From Megasphaera elsdenii (GTDB lineage: Bacteria; Bacillota; Negativicutes; Veillonellales; Megasphaeraceae), in contig NZ_JAJBQV010000008.1 of the NCBI RefSeq assembly GCF_020539865.1, forward strand, positions 1 through 64,000: DNA of 64,000 nt. Direction: 5' to 3'. A model generated the notes under the pieces. That model was not told the origin of the DNA, did not search any database, and worked only from the letters and a program-made list of their open reading frames with translations. How positions within the stretch are numbered: the first letter of the stretch is position 1; each line of letters opens with the position of its first letter. Positions 1-7,959 of this stretch are shown in pieces. The position numbers and the translations under genes are program-made.

Positions 1-230
1 TAACTGATTGATAGAAACCTCAATTTAATTTGTACTCAAACTTGACATAGGACCAATACTGAATGGTTATTACTATCCAATTTCATAGTATAATCAATCC
101 TTTCTCATATACGACTGATTATACTACAGAACTATCTACAGAGTAATGGTATGGCTCAATGACTTACGTAAATTCGCCATACCCGCCTTCCTCCCCCACC
201 TAAGAGGGGGAGGACTTCTAGCGGATTAGG
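1..230 (-). mobile_element. IS200/IS605-family element, left end (continues off window)
   Basis: Reading the minus strand, PPK2 coding sequence stops abruptly and is followed by an AT-rich spacer, the motif CCGCTAGAAG and a GC-rich hairpin (190-212). This end matches the left end of the element at 52286-52323: same motif, a near-identical hairpin and the same 16-base distance from a TTTAA (231-235) or TTTAT (52281-52285) pentamer. Subterminal hairpins and insertion 3' of an AT-rich pentamer are known features of IS200/IS605 transposition. The element runs out of the window at base 1 and contains a tnpA-like start. Family assignment is good; exact boundary is inferred. Confidence 0.7.
36..86 (-). 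pseudogene. tnpA: tnpA remnant (Y1 transposase N-terminus)
   Basis: Inside the IS end, an AGAAAGGA ribosome site precedes an ATG whose translation starts MKLDSNNHSV, typical of the N-terminus of IS200/IS605 TnpA (Y1 HUH transposase). A TGA follows after 16 codons and no continuing frame to the window edge is clearly TnpA. The copy therefore looks decayed, though the rest lies outside the window. The match rests on about ten residues, so confidence is moderate. Confidence 0.5.
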
Positions 231-595
231 TTAAAGATGCCAATTGCTCCCCGGCCGGGCAGGGCCTTATTGATACGCCACATATAGTCGTGATCCAATT
301 CTTCCGAACTCGGTTTCTTGAAACTATGCACTTTGACGCCAACCGGATTGAGATGAGCAAAGACGTGTTTGACCGTACCATCTTTCCCGGCCGCATCCAT
401 GGCCTGTAAGACAATAATCAGGCCATAGTGATTGTCGGCATAGAGTTTTTCCTGTAAATCCTGCATTTCCACAATCGTCTGGTCCAGCAGTTCTTCTTTT
501 ACTTTCTTTTTGTCTATGTCTACATCGCAAGCCGTCGGCCATTGGGACAAATCGATTTTTTCGCCTTCTTTAGCTAAATAGCGTGAAATATCCAT
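218..595 (-). pseudogene. Polyphosphate kinase 2 (PPK2) family, truncated by IS insertion
   Basis: PPK2 enzymes transfer phosphate between polyphosphate and nucleotides. The frame starts at ATG 595 behind GGAG with eight-base spacing. It contains the Walker A segment AMDAAGKDGT and the following HLNP..VKVHSFKKPS region typical of the family. Family members are about 260-300 residues; this frame has 125. It ends just after GIFN, where intact proteins continue with the RSYYED segment, then reads three foreign codons into the IS end and stops. The lid and Walker B half is missing, so the product should be inactive. The remainder may lie beyond the IS, outside the window. Confidence 0.8.
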
Positions 596-624
596 GATGA
601 AAACTCCTTTCTCTATCATTGATG

Positions 625-1968
625 TCATGAAACCGGTTGAGGCCCATTCTTTCCCCAACGGCTCCGCTTGCCGTTCTTATAATGAATATTGATGGGCCCT
701 AATTTGACTTTGCCCTGGACGATAGAAAAGGCATCCGTCGATACGTCGCCAAAGAACATGGAAATGACGACATCCCGGAAGGTCAAGGTCTTCCCGCCCT
801 GGGCAAAAGAGCCAGAAATGCCACGGAATGGTACGTTATGATAGCGCCCCGGACCAGACTGGAAATCACCATAAATCGCTTTCGTACCAGCTGACTTATT
901 TTCTTCCATGTGCAGGTCCAAGTCGACGTTGCAGCGCAGGAAGAGGTCATGAGCGGCAATACCGCCTTTGAGCTGAGAGCCGGTCATGTCGGCCGTATAC
1001 GACTTATCATCCAGATTCACTTGTCCATGCCCTTTCATGGAACCGCCAAAGACGCTGGCTGTGACTTCGGCCACATCGAGGAGACCCTGTTCATAGTGGA
1101 CCTGTCCTACGACATCCGTAAAGACCAGGGCCGTAATATCCAGGCGGTCCATCTTCAAGGTACCGTCGATGATCGGAGCATATAAGGGACCGCGGATGTC
1201 GGCTGAAACCGTCGCCGGGTCGTCGATATCGAGTCCTGCCCCGAGGGAACGGGGATTACAATCGCTCAGCAACAGGGACAAATTATACTGCGGTGTTTCC
1301 GGTTTGAAATCCAGGCTCCCGCGGATACGAAGGGACTGTGCGTCGAGGGTGCCGGAAAAGTGACCGGCTCGTAAGTCGATAGTCGTCTCGCCCTTGGTGT
1401 GAATATCCGAAGAAAACTCGACGTCGCCGATTTTAAAATGGCGTCCTGGCGCTTCGGCTTCGATAGATCCCTGATGCAGGGCGACATGGCAATTAAAAGG
1501 ACGGTTACTCTTAGGGCCTGTGACCTTGATGAAATCCTTCGGATGGCTGCTCTGATGGTCACCGGCCTTCTTGATATGTTGTAACTCCATTTTATCATTA
1601 AAAATCAAATGAATATAGGCCTGGTTCAAAGTCACATCTTCAATAGTCTGCGTGCCAATATGACCGGTCAGGATATCCCTTACTTTGACAGTAAATTGGC
1701 CTTCTGGAATCTGGACTAGCCTATGGCCGTCCTCATCGTTCCATACCAGGCTCTCAAAGGACACCGTTCCGCCCGGCGTCGCCGTCAGCCGTTCTACAGT
1801 GACCGTACCGGGAAAGAGCTGGCGCTCAGCGACGACTTGGTTGAAAATGTCCGCTGCCTTATAACTCATGTAAAAGCAGAGGCCATAAAGGGCAACAGCG
1901 ACGCAGAGGAATAAGACTGCTATTTTCTTGAGTTTCCCTTTATGAAGACGATACCAATTATTCCACAT
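625..1968 (-). CDS. AsmA-like membrane-anchored protein
   Basis: A 447-residue protein with a short cytoplasmic N-terminus, one membrane segment (about 20-40) and a long periplasmic part. That part is rich in beta strands with repeated G-x-(V/L)-x-(F/L) patterns such as GTLKMDRLDI and GQVHYEQGLLDV, as in AsmA/TamB-like bridge proteins. Such proteins are thought to support lipid or envelope traffic between membranes in diderms, which suits an outer-membrane Negativicute. The start at 1968 is chosen for its GGGAG site; it overlaps the stop of the upstream zinc-ribbon gene by 11 bases, so the two are probably translationally coupled. Function is inferred from architecture only. Confidence 0.55.
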   Translation of the reverse strand: MWNNWYRLHKGKLKKIAVLFLCVAVALYGLCFYMSYKAADIFNQVVAERQLFPGTVTVERLTATPGGTVSFESLVWNDEDGHRLVQIPEGQFTVKVRDILTGHIGTQTIEDVTLNQAYIHLIFNDKMELQHIKKAGDHQSSHPKDFIKVTGPKSNRPFNCHVALHQGSIEAEAPGRHFKIGDVEFSSDIHTKGETTIDLRAGHFSGTLDAQSLRIRGSLDFKPETPQYNLSLLLSDCNPRSLGAGLDIDDPATVSADIRGPLYAPIIDGTLKMDRLDITALVFTDVVGQVHYEQGLLDVAEVTASVFGGSMKGHGQVNLDDKSYTADMTGSQLKGGIAAHDLFLRCNVDLDLHMEENKSAGTKAIYGDFQSGPGRYHNVPFRGISGSFAQGGKTLTFRDVVISMFFGDVSTDAFSIVQGKVKLGPINIHYKNGKRSRWGKNGPQPVS

Positions 1969-3994
1969 GTTCTCCCGTCTTCTTGGCACTCATATCACTG
2001 ATTTTCCAGGTATCTCCCTCTTTGACCATTGTCACCTGACCGTTGAAATACTGCACTTTGACTTTACTACTGCCTGGGATGCGGTCCCGCGCTTTCAAAG
2101 TGAAAGAAAACATCGTCTTATCGCCGCCAGATGAGACTTTGCGGATATTGGAAACGTCACTGGACAAGGTATTGGCATAGCCCGGAGCGTAACCATCATA
2201 ACTACCGACGGAAGTTTGGAAATCCGGTGTCAGCAACTGGAAGGCCTCTTGCAGGTGATGCCCGGAAATCGCCTTGTGATAAGCCAGGAAAGCCTGTTTG
2301 GCGCCATCCGTCTGTTCATCGGTCAGGCGGACGCTGATGTATTCGACAGTCTGGCTGTTCTTGCTGACGGCAAAGCGCAGGATCCCCGGTTTCCCGTCAT
2401 CGGTCTTAAAAGTATATTCGTAATGAATCTGGGCTCCATATTCCGAAGCCTGATAGTCATCGCCATAAGCATTGACGACGTCATCGAAAGAGCTTCCCTG
2501 ATGGATGCCCCGCTTACTCTGGGCTGCCGGCGACGACGACGTCAACATGATGACTTTGTTGTCTTTGACGACGACGTCCATATCAGTAAACTTGTGGTGA
2601 ACGGCCCCGTCCTTACTGTCGGAAGTACTGAGTTCCCGTCCCAGATTATCTTTGGCTTCATCCCAGCTTTGACCCAGGTAAACGCCGTTTAAAGAAAGTT
2701 CAGAATCAGCCGTCTTAACAGGCTGCGACGATACGGCATTTTCCTTGGCCGGGACGGCTTTTTGTTCATGGGCGTACCAGACGCCGCCGGCAATGGCTAC
2801 GGCAAGGACACAGGCCAAGGCAATGATGAGGTTGCCATGAGCCTGGAGCTGCACCTTTAAGGGCAGCTCTTTTTTCTGCGGCGAAAGGATAGGGGGCGTC
2901 ACAGGATTCATTTCGGGCTGAGCCGATTTTTCCTCTGACTGTACCGCTTTCATAGAACCATACTGAGCTTCCGGAACCTGCAGCTGGGCTCCGCAGGACG
3001 GGCAGAATTTTGCCGACGGGTCGACGGGCTGGTGGCATTTTGGGCACATATGGACGGGTTTGCCGCAATGGCTGCAAAAGACCGCATCAGCCGCCAGGGG
3101 ACGGCCGCAATGAGGGCAGTATTTTTCATTTACCCTGTTTACACTTTGTGTTGACATATAGCCTTTCCTATTTCCAAGATTGGCTTGGTTATCGCCTGTA
3201 TCGTCAAAGTCAAACGATGTAAACATGTTTTCACCGCTAATCGTTCCGATAGAAGCCAGCGACGAAATCCCGAAGATAAAGAAGACTGCCGTCCAAGGAA
3301 CGGTGTTCATAAGGCGGAAGGCTTGGTAAAAGGAAGTTCCCATCCTTTCTTCCCGGCGATAGATATAATGCTGACAGAAAACAGGAATCATCCAGACCAG
3401 GACCAGGAGGACGGCATAGCCGATAAAAGTCCCGTAACCGCCACGGGTCATGCCAAACATGAGCTGGGTCATACTATAAACGATGTGGCCGACGACAGCC
3501 GCCGTACAAAGGGCACTGATAAGCCAGCTTAGGACAACGTAGTAAATATAGCGGCGGTATTTACTGATATAATGCCAACGTCTGCGATTCACATAAATAG
3601 TAGCGATGATACCCAGAATACAGAGAAGGGCAGCAACAGTCCCACTGAAAATGTCAGCAATCAAAATCAATAAAAGGTCTACGACGAAATACCCCAGGAC
3701 CATCTTGAGCAGGTAAACTAAAGCTCGCGTCTTATAGAGCAGATAAAGCATGATGACCAAAAGGGCCAGCGAAACCAGCGTATTGAGCCCGCTGAAAAAG
3801 GTCAGGACATCCATGGTCCGCCGTATCCCAACAGGACCTCCGAACAAACCGATCATAGCCAGTCCCCGCAGGGCAAATTCAAATAAAATGCCCAGTACCG
3901 TCGTCACGACACCAACATACATCATGGCGATGATAGCAGTATACTTCTTATGTTCTGTCGGGAACCACTTGCCAAAATAACCTAAAGAATCCAT
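1958..3994 (-). CDS. Polytopic membrane protein with double zinc ribbon
   Basis: A 678-residue protein of unknown function. The first ~260 residues hold about six hydrophobic segments. Next come two consecutive zinc ribbons of CPxCG...CxxCG type (CPHCGRPL, FCSHCG, CPKCHQ, FCPSCG; about 295-345), a linker, one more membrane segment (about 390-410) and a ~260-residue soluble C-terminus. The C-terminus contains a segment reminiscent of small secreted repeat domains (LNGVYLGQSWDEAKDNLG) and an NTF2-like stretch. It starts after GGAGGTG and is followed without a gap by the AsmA-like gene. The pair may form an envelope module; no pathway can be assigned. Confidence 0.6.
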   Translation of the reverse strand: MDSLGYFGKWFPTEHKKYTAIIAMMYVGVVTTVLGILFEFALRGLAMIGLFGGPVGIRRTMDVLTFFSGLNTLVSLALLVIMLYLLYKTRALVYLLKMVLGYFVVDLLLILIADIFSGTVAALLCILGIIATIYVNRRRWHYISKYRRYIYYVVLSWLISALCTAAVVGHIVYSMTQLMFGMTRGGYGTFIGYAVLLVLVWMIPVFCQHYIYRREERMGTSFYQAFRLMNTVPWTAVFFIFGISSLASIGTISGENMFTSFDFDDTGDNQANLGNRKGYMSTQSVNRVNEKYCPHCGRPLAADAVFCSHCGKPVHMCPKCHQPVDPSAKFCPSCGAQLQVPEAQYGSMKAVQSEEKSAQPEMNPVTPPILSPQKKELPLKVQLQAHGNLIIALACVLAVAIAGGVWYAHEQKAVPAKENAVSSQPVKTADSELSLNGVYLGQSWDEAKDNLGRELSTSDSKDGAVHHKFTDMDVVVKDNKVIMLTSSSPAAQSKRGIHQGSSFDDVVNAYGDDYQASEYGAQIHYEYTFKTDDGKPGILRFAVSKNSQTVEYISVRLTDEQTDGAKQAFLAYHKAISGHHLQEAFQLLTPDFQTSVGSYDGYAPGYANTLSSDVSNIRKVSSGGDKTMFSFTLKARDRIPGSSKVKVQYFNGQVTMVKEGDTWKISDMSAKKTGEHVE

Positions 3995-4058
3995 AGAAAC
4001 ACCTCCATGCCAATAAGGGGAATTATAATTTCATGTTACACCTATTTGGCAAAAAGGA

Positions 4059-4090
4059 AAAGAGGTTGTCACATGAGACAGCCTCTTTTC
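4059..4090. terminator. GCTGTC-type hairpin between divergent genes
   Basis: Stem AAGAGGTTGTC / GACAGCCTCTT with a six-base loop and T tract. It lies between two divergently transcribed genes, so it ends neither; it looks like a displaced member of the repeat-like terminator family. Confidence 0.55.
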
Positions 4091-4182
4091 TACAAACTAT
4101 AATTTCCTTGATTTTTCACAGCTTTTTCTTTATATTAAAAGTAACGACTCCATATGCGAGGTGTTTTATGGATAGACAGTAA

Positions 4183-4902
4183 ATGACGCGCCCGGAGTGG
4201 ATATGGGCACAGCTCACGACTTGGCAGATGATTTACATAATGCTCGCCTTTTCCTTCATCGCCGGTGGGCTCTGTGTCATGTTCCCCTCTTTGGCGCCAG
4301 TGGCTTTCATCATCATGATTGTCCTCTTCGTCGCCCTCATCGCCTTCGTCTTCCAGCTCTTATTGTACTGGCTCTATCGGAATGGCTACTCCTCATCAGG
4401 CGCTTTGAATATCATGGTCATCATCGCCCTGATCCTGCCCTTTCTGAAAGCAGCTGCAGGTGGCGTCATCGACGGCGGCATGGCCGACGGCTTCGATCAC
4501 GACTGCGCCTTTGCGCATGACGGCGCAGTCAGCCACGAAGGCTTAGTCAAAGCGCCTTCTGGGTACCATCATGTAAACGGCTATACCCGCATCGCCCCAG
4601 ACGGCCATACAGAATACGTCCACGACTACATCCGCTCCACTCCGGACGGTATCCTTGAAAACAACTTGTCCTATCACGGGAATCATCCCATCGTCGAAGG
4701 CACATACCAGGCGATTCCAGGAGAAGGCGGTCACGTCCCAGCTAATACAGGCCAGCCCCTGTACGTCATGCTGGCCGGCAGCATAAAAAGCGGCATCTAT
4801 ACCATTACCGGCATAAGCCGTCATACCCTGGTCATGCTCTTCCTCATTTATACCGCCGTCTTCCTCGTAACCAGTGTGATCGTTTACATTGTATATCGGT
4901 AA
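4183..4902 (+). CDS. Membrane protein with PDG-repeat ectodomain, unknown function
   Basis: 239 residues: three hydrophobic segments near the N-terminus (about 15-100), a polar middle part, and one C-terminal membrane segment (about 215-237). The middle has two related motifs, GYTRIAPDG and DYIRSTPDG, spaced about 17 residues, plus a His-rich run (DHDCAFAHDG). The GAGGTG site upstream best serves a four-codon frame (MDRQ, stop) whose TAA abuts this ATG at TAAATG. Either the gene is translated by reinitiation or the ancestral start was lost. No family recognised. Confidence 0.55.
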   Translation: MTRPEWIWAQLTTWQMIYIMLAFSFIAGGLCVMFPSLAPVAFIIMIVLFVALIAFVFQLLLYWLYRNGYSSSGALNIMVIIALILPFLKAAAGGVIDGGMADGFDHDCAFAHDGAVSHEGLVKAPSGYHHVNGYTRIAPDGHTEYVHDYIRSTPDGILENNLSYHGNHPIVEGTYQAIPGEGGHVPANTGQPLYVMLAGSIKSGIYTITGISRHTLVMLFLIYTAVFLVTSVIVYIVYR

Positions 4903-4907
4903 AAAAC

Positions 4908-5076
4908 TGGGGCTGTCGCATGAAGCTTTTTGTCATCATGTAAGGCCCTTTTTCTTTAATGTTTGAGGCTTAATGTATGATATTTGAGGCGATTGCTTTA
5001 AATTTAAAAGCATCCACTTCAAACTTTCCATTTCAAACTCAAAAAGGGGCTGTCTTCGTGCGACAGCCCCTTTTAG
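4908..5076. repeat. MITE-like ~160-bp repeat, copy 1
   Basis: This stretch begins with GGGGCTGTCGCATGAAGC and ends in a hairpin, GGGGCTGTC..GACAGCCCC (5045-5070). Its interior (TTTAATGTTTGAGGC, GATTGCTTTAAATTTAAAA, TTCAAACTC) recurs in inverted orientation at 21306-21465. Ends are inverted copies of each other. It sits between two convergent genes and supplies terminator hairpins for both. Together with the hairpin, palindrome and heptads that follow, it fills the gap 4903-5247. Confidence 0.7.
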
Positions 5077-5097
5077 GTGGCTAGTGGATATTTATAA

Positions 5098-5119
5098 GGG
5101 CCGTCCCAAAGGACGGCCC
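5098..5119. terminator. Bidirectional hairpin
   Basis: Perfect nine-base stem GGGCCGTCC / GGACGGCCC with a CAAA loop, between convergent genes. It lacks a long T run, so it is either a weak terminator or a structural repeat. Confidence 0.45.
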
Positions 5120-5157
5120 GTCATATCTTGGGATGATTCTCTGGTCAACCAGGTTAA

Positions 5158-5206
5158 GAAATCACACATATATTGAAGCGGCCTCGCCACGTGCGAACTC
5201 CTACGG
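5158..5206. repeat. CCACGTG palindromic repeat (REP-like), copy 1
   Basis: Contains GAAATCACACATAT, then CTCGCCACGTGCGAACTCCTAC. The same two blocks occur at 21486-21533 and in variant forms at 18991, 29445 and 62320. Always intergenic. Confidence 0.65.
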
Positions 5207-5250
5207 ATTACGAACCACAAATCACTAACAACGAACTACTAAAGACACTA
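5207..5250. repeat. Degenerate heptanucleotide tandem repeat
   Basis: About six 7-base units of pattern AnnACnA (for example ACCACAA, ATCACTA, ACAACGA, ACTACTA) run up to the stop codon of the next gene. Comparable period-7 arrays follow other copies of the palindromic repeat. Confidence 0.5.
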
Positions 5251-6408
5251 ATACCACTCGTTGATCCAGTTCTTTTCGGTCGGGAACAAGTCCTGCAGGG
5301 TTTGCAAGGCCTTATCATTTCCCTGGAGTTTTTCATTGAAAACCAGGTCGTTTACATCCATGGCACCGAAGGCTAATAAAGCCAAGGTTCCGATGGGCAT
5401 AGTGACCCCTGCCTGTTTGCTCGTTTCTCGGGTAACCACGGGTTTACCGTTGTTTACTACCAAGGTAAAGGTCCCGCAGTTCCACTCTGCCAAGGGATCT
5501 TCCGTATGGAAGGTAACCGTACCGTCGGTTTGGTAAGGAAGCTGTTCCAAGGCCCCTTTGACATCAACGATGCGGCCTGTCATAAAGGGCATCGTTTCAT
5601 GGCCCTGTTTTCCATCGGGATAAAAACGATAGGACTGGTCATGGAGGCCTTCATTCCACTGGAATGCATCGCCTTGGGAACGGTGGTTGTACATATAGCC
5701 TAAAAGTCCCCGTTTCCCTTTGCGGCAGGTGTAAACGAATTCACCACTGATGATAGTCGGTTCTCCTAGCTGATAGAAGGCATAGCCAATAGGTTCCTCA
5801 CCATCGAAGCAGACGGCGATATTGCCTTCTGCCAGTTGGGCTTCGATATGGCTCCGCCAGCTCTTTTCATCGCGCAGAGCATAACCGGACAAGTCTTTCG
5901 TATAACCTTCATAGACAGCAGCCAAATAGGGCCATTGATCCGGGCTGTTGACAAAGGCATAGCGTACAGTCCGGTCCGTCAGCGGCCGCAGGGCTTCCAG
6001 TAGCATCGTTTCCTTCCACTGATGGCAATAGAGTTCGTAACCATAGGGCTGATAGAACCCGGCCTTGCTGGGCATGAGGATGTGAATATAATGACCGCGG
6101 CGTTTCATTTCCTCCAAAGCAGCTGTCAACAGTTTTCCGCCTACACCGCTGCGCCGAGCTGCAGGATGCGTTGCCAAGCCGACGATATACGATGTGTCGA
6201 TGGCTTTGCCACGCAGGCACAACGTATACGGGTTGAGATGGGTCAAGCAGGCCATATCATCGCCTTCAAAGCCCATGAGGACGTTTTCAGGCTGATAAAA
6301 ATGATTGAAATACCACTGGAAAAATGGATCTTCCCGGTGTTCAAAACAATAGTCCCAAAGGCTTTCGACGAGGCCCCGGTCCAATTCAGTCGCTAAGCGG
6401 AAGTGCAT
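5248..6408 (-). CDS. Eis-family GNAT N-acetyltransferase
   Basis: 386 residues with Eis architecture: an N-terminal GNAT fold, a second acetyltransferase-like half and a sterol-carrier-like C-terminus. The acetyl-CoA loop is visible as VGLATHPAARRSGVGGKLL, followed by HILMPSKAGFYQPYGYE, a hallmark of the family. Relatives acetylate aminoglycosides or other amines using acetyl-CoA in the cytosol; the substrate here cannot be read from sequence. The gene follows the DUF2156 gene by 12 bases and probably shares its transcript. It ends in the repeat-rich gap to its right on the map (4903-5247). Confidence 0.85.
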   Translation of the reverse strand: MHFRLATELDRGLVESLWDYCFEHREDPFFQWYFNHFYQPENVLMGFEGDDMACLTHLNPYTLCLRGKAIDTSYIVGLATHPAARRSGVGGKLLTAALEEMKRRGHYIHILMPSKAGFYQPYGYELYCHQWKETMLLEALRPLTDRTVRYAFVNSPDQWPYLAAVYEGYTKDLSGYALRDEKSWRSHIEAQLAEGNIAVCFDGEEPIGYAFYQLGEPTIISGEFVYTCRKGKRGLLGYMYNHRSQGDAFQWNEGLHDQSYRFYPDGKQGHETMPFMTGRIVDVKGALEQLPYQTDGTVTFHTEDPLAEWNCGTFTLVVNNGKPVVTRETSKQAGVTMPIGTLALLAFGAMDVNDLVFNEKLQGNDKALQTLQDLFPTEKNWINEWY

Positions 6409-6420
6409 ACAAAAGCCTCC

Positions 6421-7329
6421 TTATTTCTGGCGTAGTGTAACATCATATTTTTCGACGAAATGATCCGGGTTATATGATTCCTTTGAGTGGCGCAGGCCGG
6501 GAATCCCCATATCTTCTTCACGGTTGATATATGTCGTATGTGGCCAGGCATGGACGACGAATTCATGATTGATGACCTGGTAGAGGCCGCGAATCGTCGG
6601 GTCGCTCTTTTCAAAGTGGATGATGGCCGTATCATCGTTGAGCATTTCACCGATAGAGAATGCAACGATTTTATTGTACATGCGGATGGCACCGCCTGTC
6701 GGCTGGAGGACTTCCCAATTATCGAAGACCGTTTCAATAGCATGGCGTTCGCCTAAGAGTTCATCATCTTCGTCACCGGCCTCGTGCTGGTCGTACCAGG
6801 ATTTTTCCGCAGCCAGACATTCATCGAAGATATCTTCCGTAATAGGGACGTATTCCCAGTTGCCGAAATACTGATTACGGAAGTGATTGAGGTTATTCTT
6901 CTTCTGTCGATATTTCTTGCCGGACAAGTTGATCAAGCTCTGGGTCAGATAAACGTATTCATAATTGTCCCGGTCCGGCGTGAAGTCATAACAGTCTTCA
7001 CAGAGGGCCTTGATCCGTTCGACAGCCTCTAGCGTAACCCCTTTCATCAAGAAAGGATAACCATGTTCATCGAACCATTCGTGCATACGCAGGACGCCTT
7101 TGACGAAACTGCCATCTTTGCGGGCAAATGGCGGAATCCAGAACTGTTTCTTGCCGCGGCCTGAGCGGATATAGAGGACATTGTCTTCTTCAGCCCATTG
7201 GATTTCATACGGTTTCTGCCAGGCAAAGAGCGTCATGAACGTAGCGTCGGCCTGTTCATATCTTTTCTGATGAAAATAGTCATCTATGAGTGGTTTATCT
7301 TCTAAGCGAAATTCTCTAAATTCAATAAT
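6421..7329 (-). CDS. DUF2156 (lysyl-tRNA/PG transferase-like) protein, probable ATT start
   Basis: Homologues carry the C-terminal domain of phosphatidylglycerol lysyltransferases (GNAT-like fold) and lack the membrane part; their substrate is unknown. Diagnostic segments are DNYEYVYLTQSLINLSGKKYRQKKNNLNHFR and GLYQVINHEFVVHAWP (given in part). The first in-frame ATG (7236) would remove about 30 conserved residues: upstream codons read IEFREFRLEDKPLIDDYFHQ, as in family N-termini. Between the upstream TAG (7342-7344) and that segment there is no ATG, GTG or TTG. Two ATT codons (7324-7329) lie 5-8 bases after GGGGGAGA. I therefore place the start at ATT 7329, as in infC; a point mutation or sequencing error is the alternative. 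Confidence 0.75.
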   Translation of the reverse strand: MIEFREFRLEDKPLIDDYFHQKRYEQADATFMTLFAWQKPYEIQWAEEDNVLYIRSGRGKKQFWIPPFARKDGSFVKGVLRMHEWFDEHGYPFLMKGVTLEAVERIKALCEDCYDFTPDRDNYEYVYLTQSLINLSGKKYRQKKNNLNHFRNQYFGNWEYVPITEDIFDECLAAEKSWYDQHEAGDEDDELLGERHAIETVFDNWEVLQPTGGAIRMYNKIVAFSIGEMLNDDTAIIHFEKSDPTIRGLYQVINHEFVVHAWPHTTYINREEDMGIPGLRHSKESYNPDHFVEKYDVTLRQK

Positions 7330-7350
7330 AGTAATCTCCCCCTAAAATAT

Positions 7351-7959
7351 TCACACCTTGGATACATAAGGATTGTCTTGAATATAAAAACGCCAGGGAA
7401 AATATTTCCCATGTACAGCGTAATCGATATGGATACGCGGCGAAACGGCAACAGTAAAAGGGACCTCTTCTTCCGGATGAGCCAGATATAGCCGGGAAGC
7501 TGTCAACTCTAAGGCGTTTTCATCCCGCGTAATGGCCATGGCCTGACAGAGCTTGCCCGGTCCATTGGTCAGATTCTTACCAACTTTTTTTAATTTCCGC
7601 CGCACTACCATGAGGTCCCTCCCACATACGGGTTCAATGGCCCGTATGAGCACGGCCTGGCCTTCACCTTCTGGACCGGCGACGACATTGAAGCAGCAGT
7701 ACATGCCATAAATCAAGTAGACATAGCTGATACCACCGGCATGGAACATCGGTGCCGTCCGCTTTGTCAGACCGCGAAAACTATGGGCCCCATCGTCGGG
7801 AAAACCGTTGTAACAGCCTCCATAGGCTTCGGTTTCGACAATGCGGCCGCTGCATAATCCCTGTGGCGTTTCATGAATAAGATATTGGCCCAACAGGCGT
7901 GGTGCCAGCTGACTGGCATCGATACAAAACTCGTCAGCCGTCCATCTGCGGCAGGTCAT
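7351..7959 (-). CDS. DNA-3-methyladenine glycosylase (AAG/MPG family)
   Basis: 202 residues, the usual length for the bacterial MPG-type glycosylase that excises alkylated purines and hypoxanthine in base-excision repair. Visible family signatures are LLGQYLIHE, GRIVETEAYGG (catalytic Glu), DGAHSFRGLTKRTAPMF and GISYVYLIYGMYCCFNVV, then NLTNGPGKLCQAM. Its ATG overlaps the stop of the IclR gene (ATGA), indicating coupled translation. Any functional link between regulator and repair enzyme is not evident. Confidence 0.93.
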   Translation of the reverse strand: MTCRRWTADEFCIDASQLAPRLLGQYLIHETPQGLCSGRIVETEAYGGCYNGFPDDGAHSFRGLTKRTAPMFHAGGISYVYLIYGMYCCFNVVAGPEGEGQAVLIRAIEPVCGRDLMVVRRKLKKVGKNLTNGPGKLCQAMAITRDENALELTASRLYLAHPEEEVPFTVAVSPRIHIDYAVHGKYFPWRFYIQDNPYVSKV

